Of a stretch of 64,000 bases of DNA, positions 35,417-46,720 are shown piece by piece. The stretch's first letter is position 1. Each line of letters opens with the position of its first letter. Source of the DNA: Rhytidiadelphus loreus. Lineage: Eukaryota > Streptophyta > Bryopsida > Hypnales > Hylocomiaceae. The notes under the pieces were generated by a model. It made no database searches. It saw only the letters and a program-made list of their open reading frames with translations, and had not been told where the DNA came from. Made by a program: the position numbers and the translations under genes. The stretch is taken from assembly GCA_947034895.1 (NCBI GenBank), contig OX344764.1:5394001-5458000 (forward strand). Direction: 5' to 3'.

Positions 35417-37934
35417 TGTGAGCCCTCAAGTTAGCACTTGGAATTCTAGATCTAGTTTTTGCCATTTTTAGGTTAGTTTTATGAAAAACACATAAAAAGA
35501 GAGTTATTGAGAGTTTTGGTAGAAGTCTCTACCAAAATAGTGAAGAATGGCTTCAGAGATGTGAAACACGTAAAACTTTATATTTTCACTAATTCTAAGT
35601 CATATTAGTAAGTTTAGATGAATAGTTAGTAATTCTGAGAGAAGAAAAGATATGAGAGTTAGCTAGTTCTAGTGTCTTGTTCATGTGGTACAACATCTAT
35701 AAGTACGCATGTAACAAACTGGCTAAGTAATAGAGTCTAGTCATGTCAAGTCAAAATCCAATTCGAAATAGTTGGGATTTGTTATTTGTAGGTAATTTTG
35801 AGAATACAAGCTGTTTACAAACCAAGATGAAAGAAAAGGTGATTCAAGCATACAAAAAGGTGCTTTTCTTAGTCAAAGCATGCCATGAAGTCAAATTAGG
35901 ATCCAGTCATCCAAAATTCCCCTGGGTGGAAATTATTAAAGAATTGCTAAAAATAGCATCATTATTGGAAGTTTGATTTTGCCCTTAACTAATGGACACC
36001 TTGTAAAAGAATGCCCAAAAGTTTCAGGATTTTACAAAAGTCCATGATGACTCTATAGGAAGTCAACCGCTTAAAAATGCATTCGTAAATTCCTAGAAAT
36101 TACAAATGTTGCAGTAAAATCTCACTAAAAATTAAGGTAATGTTTTGTGTACTAATAAAGATCCCCGTCAAGTTTGAAGACATTCCAACATTCTCAAGTA
36201 CCAAAATTAGAACTAACATCGTATCTTACAAGAATTTTCAACTTGGCGGCGGATTGACCGACGTATCAGGAACTAACGGTGTCCGAATGGAGCAAACCAA
36301 GGGTCAATTCTTACTCCCATAAACATTCTAAACCACTTTGGCCAAATAGTTTCATCAAAAAGCGCAAACTCCAAAAGTTAGAGTTTTGACTTTTGTTTGG
36401 AATTATCGTGACTCAAAATTGCGCTTAAAAACAGCCAAGGAAGTAGGGGCAAGGGGTCTTCCTCTAGGCTAATTGGGGTCTTCTAAACACAATGGCGTAG
36501 TTTGTTTTCAATTTTGAATCTTTCCCTAAAAGATAGATAGGGTCAGCTCATAGTTTGACTTTTTTAGAAGTAATTTGGATTAATCTAAGGTTAATTTTGA
36601 AAATATCTTTGGAAAATCAAAGATTGGATTTGCTCAAGATCCTTTTCTTGCGTAACAAGACATCTTTTGAACTAAAGAAAGACAATTTGGAACTCACTTT
36701 AGATTAATTTGCAAAATATCTAGGGTAATTAGGGTAATTTTCAAAATATCTTTGAGAAAAATCTAGGATTTGATTTGGGCAAGATTCCAAGGCCAATTAG
36801 GGCCTAAAAGGAACTTGTTTGAGAACCTTCCTTCCCATTAAGTAAAGATTATTTAGAAAATACATTAGGTTAATTTAGGAAAATATCTAAGTAGGAAGTG
36901 AAATAATTTTCACCAACAAATTACCGGGGAGGGGCCGGGAGCGAGTATAAAAGGCCCTTCCTTGAGGTTGTCAGTGGCCCTCATTCTCTTGTTTCATTTC
37001 ATCCCAAAGAATCTAAAAAATAATCTAACTTGATTTAGGAATCTAGAGAACATTAGAATATTTGGGGAAAGTTAAAACCTAAATTATCCCATTATTCTAT
37101 ATAAAACTTATTGAATAAAAGATTTCCATCCAACTAAGGGGAATTTTCATTCATCCATAAGTTTTTACCTAGAAGTCAAAAATTCTTATTTTTACCTTGA
37201 TAGAAAGGTAATTTCTTACTTTCCTCATAAAAAACATAAAACTCCAAAAAATCACTAAATTTAGAATAAAAATTTAGAAGTAGGATTAATAAAAGAACAA
37301 TTAGGAATATTCTTAAGGAATAACTTAAGAATCTTTTGAAACTACAATCTTTTAGAGAATCTTTTGTAGATTTTGAAACCACCTTTTATTTTTAAATTAT
37401 TTTAATTTTAAAGGAGTAAAGTGTAGATGAAGTTTGGCTTAATTTTGGATAAAATTTATTAAATTAGGTCAAAATCAGGGTTTCTTTAGAGAATTAATTA
37501 ACAACACAACCCCAAAATTTAGATTTGTTTTGAATTTATTTTCTAATTTCAGTCAACAGATTAAATTTTACGATAAAATTAGGGACAAATTTCATCCTTA
37601 AATATCTTTTAGTAGGAATATCGGAATTCAACTTGCTTTACCATTCTAGAAAGGGCAAAGTGCATTCTACAAACTATCTTAGATTGATTTTTAGTTTAGG
37701 TTAGGTTTACTTACTTTTATTTATCCATCAAAGGTCTCGAACCTTTTTAACGTTTAGTGTGTTTTGAAGAATTTAAATTAGATTACAACCATCATAATCA
37801 AAGTATCCATTGCTTGGAAGGCCAAAAAACACTAGGTTTACGATTCACCCCGTCATAATTACTTACTTATGCCGCTAGAACCTGTGTGCACGTTTTAACT
37901 CTAGGGGTGGAGTACGAAACATTCACAACTATCC
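35417..37934 (+). mobile_element. LTR-like arm of a 9-kb inverted pair (left)
   Basis: Begins TGTGAGCCCTCA and has its inverted counterpart at 39618-44496. It contains a TATA-type promoter (36946) followed by a leader-like stretch. Coding capacity is limited to a 60-codon frame (36140-36322) also found in the other arm. TG at the start, a TATA box and no genes fit a long terminal repeat or a non-autonomous retroelement; the exact class is unproven. Confidence 0.6.
36946..36952 (+). promoter_or_regulatory. TATA box in left LTR-like arm
   Basis: GCGAGTATAAAAGGCCC, preceded by GGGGAGGGGCCGGG and followed by a pyrimidine-rich leader. It is conserved in inverted form at 42937-42943 in the other arm. 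Confidence 0.6.
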
Positions 37935-39617
37935 TTGACAAACTCTTCATTAATTTTGGTATGATAAGACCACAATTACTATTTTTGGTCTAATAGATCT
38001 AAGATGCACAAAAGCTTATACCACCCAGGCACCCTATCTATGTCTCCGAGAAATAACAATAAGAATTATCATAGTTAAATCACATTCAATCTTGTTGTTG
38101 ATAGCACTTATTATTTGCATCTCAATGATATAGCTACATAATATTATCATGACTAGATTACATTGAATCACGTGGATTGGTGGACTCTCCATAATCTATC
38201 TGGTTGAACTCCTTCTCATAGACTCTTCACTTACTTTAGTGTGAGTAGACCAACATTCTTCTTCTTGATATTCTAGGCCTCGAACATACAAACTCTAATT
38301 TTCACCAGTGAGAGTGAATATAAACCATGTCCTCTAGAGTTGATCCATTCTATATTGCATTATTTTTCCTAGTTAATTAGAGGGGCTTTGATTATAATTG
38401 TGAATTTAATGTTGATTTTATTAATTGAATTTTTAAATTATTTGTAGTCAAATTTGATCACCTAGTGGTCAATATTAATTTTTCATGTTTTCTTTTGAGG
38501 TAAAATCCTACATGAATAGATGTGCTCAAGTGTCGGCCTATCAAGAGATTTTGAAAATAATAACAAGATTCTAGCTTGCTCTCAATGTATCCATACTGTA
38601 AATTAAATTTTTTTTGTTTGGTTATAGTAAGATCTTCTAGGCGGTCATGCATCTACCAATTGTGTTTTTGGTACCATCAGAAAGTTCTCTTTGTAGAGGG
38701 ATGCATGGACTTTGTTTTGTGGCATTTGGATCTATGGTGTGAAAGATTTTATGAATTAAAAAATTCCTTTTACTTTAATTTTGGTTGTGGCAACGACATG
38801 AGGCATATTAGTCCATACCTTAAGTCAAGTTATTTGTTTGTTTTGTTTGTATCATGACCTTTGTTGTGACCTTTGATGGATGAATGCATGAATGAATGGA
38901 AGAATTTGTGAAGATTCTTTCATGATTATTGATGGAAGAATGCATTGATGAATGGAAGAATTTATTTCATGATTTTTGATAGATGAGTGTGAAGAAATGT
39001 GCATTGTCTAGTGAATTAGCAGAGATTGCACTTGGAGATAGATATCTCTAAATGGTGGATTTGTGCACTAGAGTAGACAATTCCACTTGGATGACAAGGG
39101 CATTGGAATGCCTAAAGATAGATATTTCCAAATGATGGATTTATGTAGTGGAGTTAGACAATTCTATTCAGATAACTAATGCACTGGAGTTAGACAACTA
39201 GTAGATAAAAACAAGTGTGTTGGAACTTGGAGTCTTATTCCAGTGCACTGATCATTCAAGTATGGAGATCAATATAACTCCAAATAGAAGATCAAGATTT
39301 GGATATGGTATAATATGATTTGGAGAAATAGATCTAGGACTTTAACTTTAGTTGATGGTTTTAAATAGAACCAATGATAGAAAGTTAAAGGTTGAAAAGA
39401 AGTTATAGTTTATCTTAACTAATAGCCTTCATTGATGGTCTTTATCATATAAGATGAAGCTTTGAGGTGACGAAACTCTTTAGAGATTGATCTCTCTCTA
39501 TAGTGGTTGAGTTCCTTCTGAAAACACCCTTGTTAATAAGTTAATTTTGATGAGTCTATACCCTAAATGAGGGTGTTTATTTTGTTTTGTTTGTTATAGT
39601 GAGATTTTCAAGATTGT
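37935..39617. other. Spacer between inverted arms
   Basis: AT-rich and non-coding. It contains short internal repeats such as GAATGAATGGAAGAATTT (twice near 38890-38965) and GATAGATATCTCTAAATGGTGG-type units (two copies near 39040-39150). Segments near 38030-38290 resemble, in inverted orientation, the repeats at 44500-44730. Confidence 0.5.
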
Positions 39618-40814
39618 GAGCCCATTGTGAGTGTTTCTAACTCTACCCTTAAGTCAGAAAGTTACACGGGCTTTAGCGACGTAAATAAGTAATTCTTACG
39701 GGTGAATTGTAAACTCAGTGTTCTTTGGCCTTTCAAACAATGAACACTTTGTTTATGTGATTGTAATCTAATTTTGAATGCTTCAAAACACACTAATCGT
39801 TAAAAAGTTCAAGACCTTGATGAGTAAGTAAAACCTAATCTAATATTAAAATCTATTTAAGCTAATTTGACTTCTAACAAACAAGAATTTTTGACTTCTA
39901 AGTAAAAACTTATGGATAAATGAAAAATTCCCCTTAGTTGGATGGAAATCTTTTATTCAATAAGTTTTATATAGAATAAAGGGATAAATTAAGTTTCAAC
40001 TTTTTCCACATATTCTAATATTTTTTAGATTCCTAAATCAAGTTAGATTATGTTTTAGATTATTTTGGATGAAATTAATATTCCTTTTTCCAAATTAATT
40101 CAAAGTTCATCCGTTTATTACTTTCACAATTTAATTAAGTTTTATAAAGGATTTTAGCGATTTCTAAATTTTAACTAGCACATGGTATTCTAATTGTTAA
40201 TTGTGAATTTTAATCTAAATTGAAAGATGAAAAAAAAATTCAAACGATAAGGTTAAAGTTCATACCTCGGTGTCGAAAACGTCAATGGATCCGTCGTTGC
40301 AATACACCAACATGATAGTCTCCTCGTGGTCCTCCATTGCTTTTCGAGAATTACAAAATTTTTAATAAATTTCAATAACCCTTTGTTCTATTTATTGTTC
40401 TAAACCCTATCTAAATATTCAAACTACGTAGAAAAAACTAGTTTTGTTTTAGGGATTTATTCTAAATTGGTTATTTCATTTAAATCTCCTAATTCCAATG
40501 AATAGTTATATTATTCTCCCACCAATTGTTTATTAGTTTTTTCGTTAAATATTTCAAGATATTTGATTGTTATTTGTTTTTATTGTCTTGGCTTATTAGG
40601 CCTAATAAAACAAATGCTAAACAACAATCCAAAGTCCTTAGAATCTCATTAATTAACTACCAACAAAGATTTGGAAATAATAAAACAAACTTCAATAGTA
40701 AGATTCCTTTTAAAATGAATTGTTTAATCTAAAAATCCTCACATGGTCAAATCCCCTCTTCTATTCCATTCTCTCTTAATCTTGCATCACAAAGTTTCGA
40801 CCCTACAATTTGAC

Positions 40815-41003
40815 AACAATTATCTTACGGTTATTGTTGTTTCATGGGTTCGTACCATAATCGCACTAACTTAGTGTATTTTTAATTGTATACTATTGAT
40901 ATTCATTGATTTCGCACTGATTCAATGTGTAAAAATACATTAAGTTAGTGCGATTATGGTACAAACCCATGAAACAACAATAACCGCACGATAATAGTTA
41001 ACA
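40815..41003. repeat. Long hairpin (MITE-like)
   Basis: Arms of about 70 bases: CGGTTATTGTTGTTTCATGG ... ACTTAGTGTATTTTTA and its inverted copy TAAAAATACATTAAGT ... CCATGAAACAACAATAACCG, with a loop of about 40 bases. It lies inside the 2.8-kb segment. No coding. Confidence 0.75.
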
Positions 41004-41253
41004 ATCTGTCTATCCTTAATTTTGAGATAGTTCTCTCTTCCTAATTCCTTCTCACTGACTAAGCCAAGAGAGTATGAGAGAATGTTGTTTTTTAAAATGT
41101 TAGTATGCAATTTTTTGTGTAAAATTGAAATGGTTGAGTGTGGCAACAACAGCCCACCCTTTTAAAATGGTGATTGAATTTTTATGTGAGTTTTTTTTTG
41201 TCTTACCAAAGTTGATGGTTTCTTGGATGTTGAACTCCCTGCAGGGTGAGCTT

Positions 41254-41612
41254 TATGGTGCTCTGGAGCTCCCACGATGTATTCAGTCCCGTGGACTCTG
41301 CTGCTTTCGGAAGCCTCCTGTCCCGTCGGTCTCGTGCTACGTGGATCCACTTGGTTGGTCGGGCTTCTCCGTCGCGTTGATGTCTGGTCGTTGCTCCCTC
41401 GTCCGGCTGATCCCATCGTTACTGGTTCACGATCGTTGCTCCCTCGTCCGGCAGGTCCCGTCGTTACTGGTCTACGTCGTTCCTCCCTCGTCCAGCTGAT
41501 CTGTTGTTATTGATCCCCGCCTGTGCTCGATCCCGTGGACTTAATTCTGTTTGCGGAAGCCTCTTCCCCGCCGGCCTTACTGCCACGTGGCTCAGCTTGG
41601 TTGGATGGCACT
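41254..41612. repeat. GC-rich island with 45-bp tandem repeats
   Basis: Far higher GC than its surroundings. Three copies of a ~45-base unit starting TCGTTGCTCCCTCGTCCGGC lie at about 41390-41517. They are flanked by a ~90-base direct repeat (GATGTATTCAGTCCCGTGGA-type near 41275, CTCGATCCCGTGGACT near 41527) that shares GCGGAAGCCTC and CACGTGG words. Open frames here follow the repeat and are not supported as genes. Confidence 0.65.
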
Positions 41613-42002
41613 TTCCTACTGAATTTTAAAAGGAAACACATAACTAACCAGACTAACAGAAATAATGATGATAAATAATACTTGTTTTAACTAATAATAC
41701 TTGTTTTAATACTTGTTTTAACTAAAGGTAAGCTAATTTTATGGATTTTTTGGGAATAAGATTAAGAAATTCTAACGACTCTAATTCAAGATGTTTTTTG
41801 GGAATTTTTTGGGAATGAGTTTCAACTTAATAACTATCCTAATTCTAAGTATTACTCTAACAAAGCAATTTTAATAGTAGTAAGCTTTCAAATACCAAAC
41901 ATTCTCCACCAATACTCTCTATTTCTTCATGACGAGTGAAAAAGTGGCATGAAGTGATTGGACCTTGGCACTTAAGTAGTTTTTCTAGGACTTGAGAGTT
42001 CA

Positions 42003-42255
42003 AAGCTTTGCCGTGCGGGGGCAACCCCAGGCATTATTGGTTTTTCAAGGGCAAATTTTAACTTTAAAAAGCCAAAGCTTCATTGTGCGAGAACAACCCT
42101 AAGAAAAATCAAGCAAATTAAAGTTTTCAAGTACATGTTTCCACGTTTCAAGAGTCAAAGCTTTGCCGTGCGGGGCAATCCTAGGTAAAATAGGTTCCAA
42201 AGACAAGTTTTTGACTAATATAAGTCAAAGCTTCGCCATGCGAGAGCAACCCTAG
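42003..42255. repeat. Four-copy tandem repeat, ~73-bp unit
   Basis: Core AAAGCTTTGCCGTGCGGGGG followed by CAACCCTAGGCA occurs four times with drift (near 42003, 42077, 42157, 42227) in an otherwise AT-rich sequence. Confidence 0.6.
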
Positions 42256-42936
42256 GCATAAACGAAGTCTACAAACAAAACAATAGTATCTTGAAAACTT
42301 AATTTTTAAAGGACGTACATATGACAATCTTTAACTGAATATTAAAAACTAAACTTCCAAAATTTCAATCAAATTTTCAAATTAATCATTAAAGGAGGTA
42401 CACATGATAGTGTTTAACCAAACATCAACAATTAATCAAGTCAAACACCCGTTATACAACAAATTTTGGCACGTGGTGATATAAAAACATTCTGGCTAAG
42501 ACTAGCTTTGTTGCTTTAAAGTTTTAAAATCGCAATATGTTTTCAATTCACAATGTTAGTACTCAAAAGAACCATAGAATCAAATAGAGTTTAGAGTCTA
42601 TCCCTCCAACACTCCTAAAATAAAAAAATTGGGGCTTAAAACTTCCAAAATGAAACAAGAAAATAAATTAACTTAAACAATAATAGAGTTTGGGAAATTC
42701 CACTTCCTAAACTCTTGGAAATCAAAGTTTTGGGGCTTGAAGCCTTCAAATTCAAACAAGAAAATAAGTTAATTTTTAAAGGGTCCCTTCAGACCTTCAA
42801 AGTGCAAAAGAAATAAAATGAAATAGCCAAATTTTGACTTTAAAAGTGCTCCAACAACGTGTCGGTAGCACGACAAGAACAACAACAAGAAATGAAACAA
42901 GAGAGTGAGGGCCACTGACAACCTCAAGGAAGGGCT

Positions 42937-42943
42937 TTTTATA
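42937..42943 (-). promoter_or_regulatory. TATA box in right LTR-like arm
   Basis: Inverted TATAAAA, with the same flanks as the left arm copy (GAGTATAAAAAGCCC on the minus strand) and the same leader TTGAGGTTGTCAGTGGCC. Confidence 0.6.
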
Positions 42944-44499
42944 CTCACTCTCGGCCCCTCCCCGGTAAGTTGTTTGTGAAAATTATTTCACTTCCTACTT
43001 ACATATTTTCCTAAATTAACCTAATGTATTTTCTAAATAATCTTTATTTAATAGGAAGGAAGGTCCTCAAACAAGTTCCTTTGAGGCCCTAATTGGCCTT
43101 GGAATCTTGCCCAAATCAAATCCTAGATTTTTTCCAAAGATATTTTGAAAATTACCCTAATTACCCTAGATATTTTGCAAATTAATCTAAAGTCAGTTCC
43201 AAATTGTCTTTCTTTAGTTCAAAAGATGTCTTGTTACGCAAGAAAAGGATCTTGAGCAAATCCAATCTTTGATTTTCCAAAGATATTTTCAAAATTAACC
43301 TTAGATTAATCCAAATTACTTCTAAAAAAGTCAAACTATGAGCTGACCCTATCTATCTTTTAGGGAAAGATTCAAAATTGAAAACAAACTACGCCATTGT
43401 GTTTAGAAGACTCCAATTAGCCTAGAAGACCCCTAACCCCTACTTCCTTGGCCGTTTTTAAGCGCAATTTTGAGGCACGGTAACTCCAAATAAAAGTCAA
43501 AACTCTAACTTTTGGAGTTTGCGCTTTTTGATGAAATTATTTGGCCAAAGTGGTTTAAAATGTTCATGGGAGTAAGAATTGACCCTTGATTTGCTCCATT
43601 CGGACACCGTTAACTCCTCGTACACCGGTCAATCCGCCGCCAAGTTGAAAATTCTTAAAAGATACGATGTTGGTTCTAATTTTGGTACTTGAGAATGTTG
43701 GAATGTCTTCAAACTTGATGGGGCTCTTTATTAGCACACAAAACACTACCTTAATTTTTAATGAGATTTTATCGCAACATTTGTAATTTTTAGGAATTTA
43801 CGAATGCATTTTTAAGTGGTTGACTTTCCACGGAGTCATGATGGACTTTTGTAAAATCCCGAAACTGAAACTTTTGGGCATTCTTTTACAAGGTGTCCAT
43901 TAGCTAAGGAAAAAATCAAACTTCCAATAAGGATGCTATTTTTAGCAATTCCTTAATAATTTCCACCTGAGGGGAATTACTTTTTATACTAGGGGAATCT
44001 TGGATGACTGGATCCTAATTTGACCTCATGGCATACTTTGACTAAGAAAAGCACCTTTTTTTATGCTTCAATCACCTTTTCTTCCATCTTGGTTTGTAAA
44101 TAGCTTGTATTCTCAAAATTACCTACAAATAACAAATCCAACTATTTTGAATTGGATTTTGACTTGACATGACTAGACTCTATTACTTAGCCAGTTTATT
44201 ACATGCGTACTTATAGATGTTGTACCGCATGAACAAGATACTAGAACTGTCTAACTCTCATATCTTTTCTTCTCTCGGAATTACTAACTATTCATCTAAA
44301 CTTACTAATATGACTTAGAATTAGTGAAAACATAAAATTTTACGTGTTTCACGTCTCGAAGGCCATTCTTCACTACTTTGGTAGAGACTTCTACTAAAGC
44401 TCTCAATAACTCTCTTTTTATGTGTTTTTTCATAAAACTAATCTAAAATCGCAAAAACTAGATCTAGAGTTCCAAGTGCTAACGTGAGGGCTCACAATA

Positions 44500-44730
44500 G
44501 TTTATATATCCATTTCATGGAGACATAGATAGTGAATATTACCATGCACAAGATTGGATGTAATCTAAACACGGTGATTCTCTAGTAGCTATATTATGAA
44601 GATATAGATAATGAGTGTTATTAACTACAAGACCAAATATGATTATAGTGATTCTTTGTAGCTATTGCATAGGGATGTAGGTAGTAAATTTGACGAACTA
44701 CAATACCTAATGTGATCTAACCTTGTCCAT
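44500..44730. repeat. Short tandem repeat, ~95-bp unit
   Basis: Three diverged units with GTAGCTATATTATGAAGATA, TAGATAGTGAAT and GTGATTCTCTAGTAGCTAT words. Related inverted material lies near 38030-38290. Confidence 0.45.
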
Positions 44731-45479
44731 TCTTTTGAATTTGTACATTAGTGAGGTGTGGTTTTAAAAAAAATGATAGCTTGACAAAATTAGTAGTATA
44801 AAAGTGAATGGCTTATAAAGAGCTTTGTAATTAGAAATCCAACTATAGAAAATATTATTGTTTGCCTTTCAAAAAATATTTGAAGAGGATACTTTGTTTA
44901 GATTGACATATTATAATTTGCATTGACACAAGAAAGTGTAAGACATTAGGAAAAAATAGAGCCTTCAAAAAGGCCATTGGTCTGTGGTCAATAATACAAA
45001 TACGTGAAAATAAAATAAAAATAATTTTTTTTAAATATTATGTTTTTATTTTTATGTATTAGCATTGTTGACCAAAGTCAAATGTCCTCAAAAGGCCCTA
45101 TTTTTTTTCTAATGAATAGAATGACCATTCTTAAAGATAAATCCACATTATTAATGATTGTGGATGTATTTGAGCATGTTTCTTTTGAGATCGCATGGAT
45201 GTAGAAAGATGGCTTGAAGCTTCCTAGCTTCTTGTTTACTTATCAAAATTGCATTAAACTTCTCTCGTTGGATACACAATTTCCATACACAAACTTATTC
45301 ATTATAGCTTAAAACCAAATTCATCATTAATCTCACTATAGGTTTCTAAGGTTTGCCTCAATCGACACTAATAAAGACGGTTAATGTCTTTGCCATGGTC
45401 TACTGAAGCCTGCCAGATAAAAAACTCCTTCACCAAATTCTAAACTTATTTGAAGATAAAACCTTGTAACAGGCCTTGT

Positions 45480-46660
45480 AACCTTTCGACGCAAATGTAG
45501 TTAGGTAGAGTCATTAGTATACATAATCAAAGAATCTTTTGTTTGGCATAAAGTGGTGCAGGCTAGTCATAGAACTCAAAACTCGAAAGTGACCTTTTAA
45601 TGCAAATGTGGTTGGTAGAACTATTAGACCGCACAATCAAGTAAAGTAATGCAAGTTAGCATAAAGTGATATAGACTATAATATAGCTCAAAAGCAACCT
45701 TTTGATGCAAATGTGGTTAGGTAGAGTCATTCAAACACATAGTCAAAGAATTTTTTGATTTTTTAGTAAAGTAGTGCTAGCTAGCATATGGTGGTACAAG
45801 CTAATAATACAACTCAGAAGCAACCTTAATGGAATGTAGTTAGGTAGAATCATTCAAGCGCAGAGTCAAAGGATCTTTTGTTTTTTTAGTAAAATACTGC
45901 AAGCTAGCACACGGGAGTACAAGCTAATAATAGAGCTCAAAAGCGACCTTTTCATGCAAATGTGGTTAGGTAGAGTCATTCAAACGTACAGTCATAGGAT
46001 ATTTTGTTTTTTTATAAAGTAGTGCAAGCTAATATACTGTGGTACAAGCTAGTAATACAGCTCAAAAGCGACCTTTTGATGCAAATGTAGTTAGGTAGAG
46101 TCAATCAAATGCACAATCAAAGGATCTTTTGTTTTTAATAAAGTAGTGCAAGCTAGCATATAGTGGTACAAGCTAATAATACAGTTCAAAAGCGACCTTT
46201 TGATGCAAATGTGGTTAGGTAGAGTTAGAGAGTCATTAGAATGCATTGTTTGATGTAAAGTGGCGTGGGCTAATAATACAACTCAAAAGAAAAATGTGGT
46301 CAGGTAGAGTCAAAGAGTCAAGAAAATGTACTATTTGAAATAAAGTGGCGTGGGCTAATAATACAACTCAAAAGCAAAGTGTGGTCAGGTAGAGTCAAAG
46401 AGTCAAGAGAATGCACTATTTGACGTAAAGTGGCATAGGCTAATAATACAACTCAAAAGCAAATGTGGTCAGAGAGTCATTAAAATGCACTATTTGATGT
46501 AAAGTGGTATGGGCTAATAATACAATTCAAAATGGACCATTTGATGCAAATGTAGTCAAGTAGAGTCAGAGAGTCATTTAATGCAATTGTGGCTAGGTAG
46601 AGTTAAAGAGTCATTTGATGCAAATGTGACCAGGTAGAGTCACTCAGAGAGTCATTAGAA
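45480..46660. repeat. Tandem array with changing period (about 124, 85, then 36 bp)
   Basis: The core GCAAATGTGGTTAGGTAGAG recurs near 45491, 45602, 45707, 45831, 45956, 46081, 46205, 46292, 46376, 46460, 46546, 46583 and 46619. Early units include AGTAGTGCAAGCTAGCATA; later units lose it and shorten stepwise. No coding. Confidence 0.8.
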
Positions 46661-46720
46661 TTTGACGTAAAGTTTTGACGTAAAATAGTGCATGCTATTA
46701 TTGCAACTTGAATGCAATTG

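Larger units (their letters stand above)
40076..42888. mobile_element. 2.8-kb insertion (or left-arm deletion) with 5-bp flanking repeats
   Basis: GAAAT occurs at 40071-40075 and again at 42889-42893, exactly where similarity with the left arm breaks and resumes; the left arm has the site once. A 5-bp duplication fits an LTR-type integration, but the ends (TAATATTCC ... CAACAACAA) lack TG...CA. The repeat could also be microhomology at a deletion in the left arm. A short exon-like frame (MEDHEETIMLVYCND...) ends at a GAG|GTATGA donor near 40266 on the minus strand. Confidence 0.5.
39618..44496 (-). mobile_element. LTR-like arm of a 9-kb inverted pair (right), interrupted
   Basis: Inverted copy of 35417-37934. 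The outer part matches at 42889-44496 and the inner part at 39618-40075. The two are separated by 2.8 kb absent from the left arm. It ends with TGAGGGCTCACA, the mirror of the left arm's start. It carries the same 60-codon frame (43746-43564) and the same TATA box. Confidence 0.6.

Noticed and set aside
36140..36322. 60-codon frame conserved in both inverted arms (also 43746-43564) as a real small gene
   Set aside because: Conservation is no greater than in the flanking non-coding parts of the arms, and no family is recognised.
35417..44496. Complete LTR retrotransposon
   Set aside because: Arms are inverted rather than direct, and no gag, protease, reverse transcriptase or integrase frame is present between them.
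45480..46660. CRISPR-like array
   Set aside because: Units drift, spacers are themselves related and the period changes; the host is a plant. It is a tandem repeat.
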